The notes under the pieces were generated by a model that saw only the letters and a list, made by a program, of their open reading frames with translations, made no database searches and was not told where the DNA came from. Below, piece after piece: positions 58,634 to 64,000 of a DNA stretch of 64,000 bases. The stretch is from contig CP142456.1 of the NCBI GenBank assembly GCA_038049695.1, positions 42,512,001-42,576,000 on the forward strand. Direction: 5' to 3'. The position numbers and the translations under genes are program-made. How positions within the stretch are numbered: position 1 is the first letter of the stretch; each line of letters begins with the position of its first letter. Source of the DNA: Cinnamomum chago. Taxonomy: Eukaryota; Streptophyta; Magnoliopsida; Laurales; Lauraceae.

Positions 58634-60846
58634 TGTAAGTCCATGGGGATCCGAACCCTAGAGGGGGGGTGAATAGGGTGAGCTCCAATTATGACCAATT
58701 TTAACAATTTTAACTTCTTAAAAACAAACTAGTCACATGTGATGATTTATCATACAATATGCAGAAGCTAACAAAAACAATCACCACAAAGCAATCACCA
58801 TCACACAAGTATTTATAGTGGTTCGGCCTCAATGCCTACATCCACTACCGGCTTGTGAACCACCACCCCACCGGATTTCCACTATTTATGCTTTTCAAAT
58901 AGGCTAAGCAATAACCTTTACAATATGCTTTCCAAGGCTAAGCAATAACCTTACAATGATGCTTTTCCAAGGCTAAACATCAACCTATACACTATGCTTT
59001 TAAAGGCTAAGCAATAACCTCTTCAACCACAAGGTTGGTTATCTCTCTAATTTAGTGTCTTTAATACACTTGATGGAGATTCTATTTAGCTCATTACAAT
59101 GCCTCTTAAATAGGCGGATATGGAAGTGAAATACAAATACACACTCACACTATGAATGCAAAGATGAAAACAAATGAAGTGTGTGTGTGTGGTCCTCAAT
59201 CATTTTGAAAATGAAAGCTCATAAATGTATGCCTAAGGCTTTTGAAAGTTTTAGCTCAAAAACATTTATGATTGAGGAAGTAATGCAATCACATGTTAAA
59301 AGTAACAACTTGTTAATGATATCAAAGTTACACAAGTTGTATGAAATGGATTAGCTCTAAACATGTGATGCATAGGGATGTCAATCAAATCACCAATGAA
59401 GCTCAAAACATAAAAATAGATTTGATTGAAAAGAGGGGACAAATCATATGTAATTATAAATACAACTTGAAAATGATTTACCTATCAAAGTGATGCAAGT
59501 TGTGAAACTTTAAAACAATAATACACATATGATTTGTAATGATGTTGAATCCAAAACATAAGATACATTTGAAAGAGATTTTCTTATGATGGAAAACAAC
59601 AACCAAAGATTCAACAAAGTATATGAATCATGTTACATATTTCATTAACATGATCTACTTAGATTTACCAAAGATAAAGTACTACTTTGATGAATCAATG
59701 GTGATGTATCCAAAACAATAGATCTATTCAAAATATAACACATGCTAAGGATACAACACATCATAGGTTAACATGTTACTAAGATTTACCAATGATAAAA
59801 CAAAACATGAAAACATATGATTTGTAAAGAAGTTGAGTCCAAAACATAAGATACTTTTGAAAGTGATTTTCTTATGATGGAAAACAACAACCAAAGATTC
59901 AACCAAGTATAGGAATCATGTTACATATGATTTACCAAGTTTCTTTCATTAACATGATCTACTTTGATTTACCAATTCAAGTACTACTTGGATTGAATCA
60001 TATGATGTTGTATCCAAAACAATAAATCAACTCAAAACATAAAATATGTTAAGGACACAACACAAACATAGTTTAACATGCTAGAAATGATTTACCAAAA
60101 ATAAAACAAAAGCATGAAAACATATGATTAAGGAAGGAAGAGCCTACTTGGTGGTTTAACTTCATTAATCCAAGCTTTAGCTTTCCTAATCATCCCCTTC
60201 ATCCCTTGGTTCTTTTCCCTTTTGATATGCCTCAAATCCTCTCAAGGAGGGGCTCTAAAAATTCCCAACTTTTGGTAAGGGAAAGAACTCATTTTATAGC
60301 CAAAAAGGTCCAACGGCTATATCCTCGGTCGACCGGCACACAGGCCTCGGTCGACCGGGAAGGCACAACGGTCAGATTTCTGACCGTTGGAGGTTTCAGT
60401 GCAAAAATGCAGTTTTTACCTCCAGTTGTCTCGGTCGACCGAGACCTGTGTCTCGGTCGACCGGCGACACTGCCGGGACTCCCCCCTATTTGCAAAAAAT
60501 GCAACTTTTGCATATTTGAAGGTTTTTCTTTGGGGGACCTTTTGGCCACTAAATCAAGCTTGGAAAACATGTTTTAAAGATTCTAATGGTTTTTAAAACA
60601 TGACATAAAAAGCCTAAAAAGATTCAAAACTTTTAAAACAAAGGCTTGCTTGATTTCTTGAAAACTCTTTTCTAAAACAAATGCATCCAAGATTTAAAAA
60701 CAAATCATGCATAAAACAAGATCTTAAAAACAATGCATGAATAAATCAAGATTTCAAGTTTACTTTAAAACCAATGCAAGTGTGTAATTCAAATGATGCT
60801 AGAATGAAATGCATCCATCAAATTGCAATCTAGAAAATTCCTAACA
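58634..60846 (-). repeat. Young LARD 5' LTR (2213 bp)
   Basis: Same length as 53316-55528 and almost the same sequence; TATA box at 60292-60298. Confidence 0.95.
60324..60468. repeat. Palindrome cassette, CGGTCGACCG type (young LARD 5' LTR)
   Basis: Duplicate of 55006-55150. Confidence 0.85.
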
Positions 60847-60972
60847 GTTATGTGCAAGTATATAATTAAACACCATTCATCTCATGAAAGGAAAGCATGA
60901 TTGTATTGATAAATAAAGAAATTAATCAATTTATTACATCATATACTTGGTATTGAGACCATAAAACTAACA

Positions 60973-62783
60973 ATTTTAGCATAAAATCGCACGAATGCAT
61001 TTCAATGCAAAAAGATTATTCCTGAATACGCTAAAATGTCGTGAACTCATTCAGCACGCGTTTTTATCGAGATATAGACTATTGATTATACAAAATACGT
61101 TGTTTGTCAGTTAGAAACGGTATTGAATCCATTAGATCAGTTCATGTCCCCTAATTTGCCAAAAACCCGTTTTAAAGTAAAAAGAGAACAAAGAATTTTC
61201 TAAAGCAAGTTTTCAATTGTGAAACGCGGTTTATAGCCAGCCTTTATCCAGACCTGCCTAGAATCCTTTACGAACTAACCGCCCGAAGCACGGCTTTCCA
61301 TCTTTTACAACCCTTAATCCCCTACAATGCGTTCCTAACCCTAAAATCACGTGAAACACATTTTAAAAGAAAAACATATCTCAAGATATCCTAAAACTTG
61401 TATTTCAGCATATATTCATATAATTCACATTTAGAGCAAAAGATTAGAACATTAAACACTTAAATGCCCTAGAATCATCTAGCACGCTTTTTCATCCAAA
61501 TATTGGATATTGATTGCACGAAATACAATTTTAACATAGCAATGGCTCGGAACCCCACAAGATTAGTTATTAACCCCGGATTTGCCCGAAACAAATTTTA
61601 AGGAAAGAGAAGTCCCTGAATTTTTTAGGGTGCGTCTTTCAACCGCGAATTGCATGAAACGCTGTTTGGAGCCAACATTTTCCTAGAGCCGAATAGAACG
61701 CGATTTTATTTTAAAATTTCCATCGAACTACCCGAAGCACGCATTTGGACCCTAACAATCGTAAAACCCATTTAAAGCGTTTCAAACCCTACAATCGCCT
61801 GAAACAAGTTTTAAAATAGAAAAGTATCTCAAGAAATCTAAAATACATGTTTTAGCATAGAATCACGTGAAACGTATTTCAAAGCAAAAGACTAGACCAA
61901 AGTACCCTTAAATACCCTAGAATCATCCAACACGCGGTTTTATCTAGTTACAGGCTATTGATTGCGCGAAATACGTTTGTCTGTTAGGAACGAGCGTGAA
62001 TACCACGAGATTAGTTATTTAGTCCAATTTTTTTGATACATGTTTTAGAGTAGATGGATATCACATAATTTAATAGAGCGCGTCTGTCAACCGTGAATTG
62101 CGTGAAATGAGGTTTACCCCCAACATTTTTGCAGATATGCTAGGAAATCCCCTTCAAACTACTCGAAGCACCAGTTTCAGTCTTAAATAACCCCGATCCC
62201 CTACAACACATTCCTAACCCTACAATCACGCGAAATCCATTTGAAAGAAAAACGTATCTTAGAATACCCAAAAATGCATATTTCAGCCAAGAATTGTAAG
62301 AAAAGAAATTGAAAGTAAAAGACGAAACCATAATTCCCCGACATGCCTTAGAATCACCCATCTTGTGTTTTCATCGAAATATTCGTAACAATCGCACCAA
62401 ATACGGTTTGCGGTGAGAAACCGCTAGGAATCCCATGAGAGTAGTCCTTAATCCCCGATTTCCATGGAACTCAAATTAAAGGAAAAGGATGTCCCTAAAT
62501 TTTCTAGAGCGCGTCTTTCTACCGCGAATTACGTGAAACGCGGTTTGGAGTGAACAATTTCCTAGAGACGCATAAAACGCAATTTGATATAAAAATGGTG
62601 CTCGAACTGCCCGAAGCATGCGTTTCGGTCTTAAACAACCCTTAGTCCCATTTAAAGAGTTTCAAACTGTACAATCGCATGAAACTAGTTTTAAAATAGA
62701 AAAGTATCTAAAGATCTCCAAAATGCATGTTTCAGCTTATCACATGAAACAAATTACAAAAAAAAAAGACTAGACCAGAATAC
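60973..62783. repeat. Satellite array, segment 5: monomers A B C D E
   Basis: Resumes monomer A after the copia element (compare 41330-41540). B starts near 61195, C 61620, D 62066 and E 62500, the same order as segments 2 and 4. It ends at the insertion at 62784; the interrupted word 'ccagaatac..ccttaaat' is intact in other E monomers. Confidence 0.87.
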
Positions 62784-64000
62784 TGCAAGACCCTGTCCCG
62801 AGTGACCTCTATTAGTGTTAATTAAGTCATGTTTTAGTTCTAAGCGTGTTTAGTATGTTTTGACTAAGTTGGGAATTTTAAGTGCCTTTGTGACTAGTAG
62901 GACCCTTTGGGGGGTTCCTTTTATGACTTTGCGTTTACTTGGGGGAATTATCTGAGATTCCAACGATTTTTATTTTTTTAACCCAGTTTTATTTGTCTCA
63001 TTAATCTCTTAAACTTTTATGTTGATCCCGTGCCCGTTCGAGATCCCGAAACCCGACTTTCCTAGCATTGAGGGTAAAACAGTCTTTTTACACTAGATTT
63101 GTACCCAAAATTTGATATCCCCGAAACCCGCGAAACATATACTTTTTGGAAACTAGATATTTTGACGGTCACGTTTCTCTTCTTGGTCGAATTCGTTCGA
63201 AGTCCCAAAAACCATGATTTCAGCCCACAAAGATTTCTAGTGGTGGAACCCACTCTTGACTTGTATATAAGGAGACTCCTCTTCTTTTTCCCCTTTTCGT
63301 TTTTCAGCACAAACCTCACGCTAGGGCTTTTTCTCCTCTTCTCCTTCTCTTGCTTTTCCATCACCAAATCACCACCAACCTTGCACAAATTGAGAAGTAG
63401 AGATCATCATCTCCTTCCTCACCCTTAGAGCTTTCCATTGACACTATTCTTTGAGGAAACCTTCCATTTCAAGACTCTCTTTGAGCTCACCTTGTCTATT
63501 TGAAGATTACAAGTAAGCTCCCTCCCTAACCTCTTATATTTGTGTTCCTCTAGCTTTAAAGCAGTTCCATCTCCATTATTGTAAGCTTTCTCTTTCAATT
63601 CCTTGAGTTGACCCATTTAGGGTTTGTTTTGGGGGTTTTTCTTGTAGCTTTGGATCTTGGCTTGGAAGTGTTTAGAGCTTGTTATTGATTAAGGTTGGAC
63701 CTAAGGCAAGTGGAAGAATGGGTAGCTTGAGCATTAAATAGTTTTATGAGAAATGTGGTTGGTATTGTTGTTTTCCATTCATGTTTATTTATGTGCATTG
63801 ATTTGAAATAAATGCTCATGAAAGAGTTTTATTAGTGCATTTAATGTCTTGGAAATGTGTTAGTCCATAGCTTTCATTTATCTTTTGTTCATAGCTTAAT
63901 GTAATCTTGTGTGTAGTGATTTCCTTTCCTTCTTTCTTTATGATTGGATGTGATATGATTCGAGGAGGATGGAATGGATGTTGTAGGAGATTTAATGATG
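62784..64000 (+). mobile_element. Long-LTR family element, 5' part, cut by the window edge
   Basis: Starts TGCAAGACCCTGTCCCGAG, a variant of the subfamily 2 start. It continues with the family's leader blocks: TATATAA (63264-63270), a pyrimidine-rich leader, and the 'gtaag' word near 63512. The 3' end and the right TSD lie outside; AATAC (62779-62783) is the expected left TSD. The cassette position is not reached. Open frames here are leader sequence. Confidence 0.8.
63264..63270 (+). promoter_or_regulatory. LTR TATA box
   Basis: TATATAA in CTTGTATATAAGGAGAC, at the family position. Confidence 0.6.

Larger units (their letters stand above)
53316..60846 (-). mobile_element. Non-coding LTR retrotransposon (LARD-like), young copy, structurally whole
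   Basis: 7531 bp with TSD GTTAT. Two LTRs of exactly 2213 bp (53316-55528 and 58634-60846) look identical apart from one substitution I noticed. The interior (55529-58633, 3105 bp) has no gag or pol. Primer-binding site TGGTATCAGAGC and purine tract GCAAAGGGGGAGAT are both intact in position. It is clearly related to the 10291-28446 element but separate from it. The near-identical LTRs mean a very recent insertion by helper proteins from elsewhere in the genome. Structurally complete for a non-autonomous element. Confidence 0.95.
44220..60972 (-). mobile_element. Ty1/copia LTR retrotransposon fossil, broken, with a nested LARD
   Basis: TSD ATTTT (44215-44219 and 60973-60977). The 3' LTR is 44220-45962. 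The 5' LTR begins at 60972 and, after removing the insert at 53316-60846, spans about 1738 bp down to 51699. On the minus strand the order is LTR, primer-binding site, long leader, gag, zinc knuckle, protease, integrase, RT, RNase H, polypurine tract, LTR. Integrase before RT defines the copia superfamily; I cannot settle the lineage. The coding region is in several frames and carries several breaks, roughly half a dozen or more by eye. The LTRs differ clearly, so it is an old copy, older than the LARD inside it. Confidence 0.95.
51699..60972 (-). repeat. Copia 5' LTR, split by the younger LARD
   Basis: TGTTTGAAG...ACTAACA on the plus strand. The LARD inserted after GTTAT (53311-53315, repeated at 60847-60851). 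The uninterrupted equivalent is at 45836-45850 in the 3' LTR. Confidence 0.93.

Noticed and set aside
54888-60577. Two identical 123-codon open frames (54888-55259 and 60206-60577)
   Set aside because: They lie at the same place in the two LTRs of the young LARD and span the palindrome cassette; identity reflects the LTR pair, not a gene family.
1-64000. Host genes, rRNA, snoRNA or tRNA genes
   Set aside because: None found: every stretch is accounted for by satellite or by an LTR element, and no host protein domain was recognised.

Overview
The window is repeat-dense plant nuclear DNA (most likely a eudicot; the species cannot be named from sequence alone) and I see no host gene in it. Three kinds of evidence point to a plant: LTR elements primed by initiator-Met tRNA (TGGTATCAGAGC), a Ty1/copia polyprotein of plant type, and large non-coding LTR elements of the LARD kind. 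It looks like (peri)centromeric or other heterochromatin.

Layout. Almost every base can be assigned to one of two layers. The base layer is a tandem satellite with monomers of about 310-455 bp, seen in five pieces: 2782-2926, 7191-10290, 28447-30600, 40876-44219 and 60973-62783. Read through the insertions, the monomers follow a fixed order of seven types (A-G) that returns about every 2.85 kb, which is a higher-order repeat (HOR). The second layer is LTR-retrotransposon fossils inserted into the satellite and into each other. Nearly all have TG...CA ends and 5-bp target-site duplications (TSDs) that I could read directly.

Insertions directly into satellite: LTR-like elements at 91-2781, 2927-7190, 30601-40875 and 62784-edge; a non-coding minus-strand LARD-like element at 10291-28446; and a minus-strand Ty1/copia element at 44220-60972. 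Second-level insertions: 1-90 in the 91-2781 element; 11295-15502, 16315-19331 and 19966-23194 in the LARD; 33627-40687 in the 30601 element; and a very young second LARD (53316-60846) in the 5' LTR of the copia element. Third level: 35988-39023 inside the 33627 element. This gives a relative age order: satellite, then first-level elements, then second, then third.

The 3.0-4.3 kb elements form one family in at least two subfamilies. Each has one pair of ends, a TATA box, a leader, internal minisatellites and no coding region, so I read them as solo LTRs of a long-LTR family. The most unusual signal is a short G+C-rich cassette of repeated CpG palindromes (types such as CCGATCGATCGG, TCGCTCGAGCGA, GGCGTCCGGACGCC, GGCGGCTAACCGCC, CGGTCGACCG). 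It occurs in every complete element, across three unrelated element families. Its palindrome differs between close relatives while the flanks stay alignable. The only recognisable protein-coding remains belong to the copia element (gag, protease, integrase, reverse transcriptase, RNase H), which is broken.
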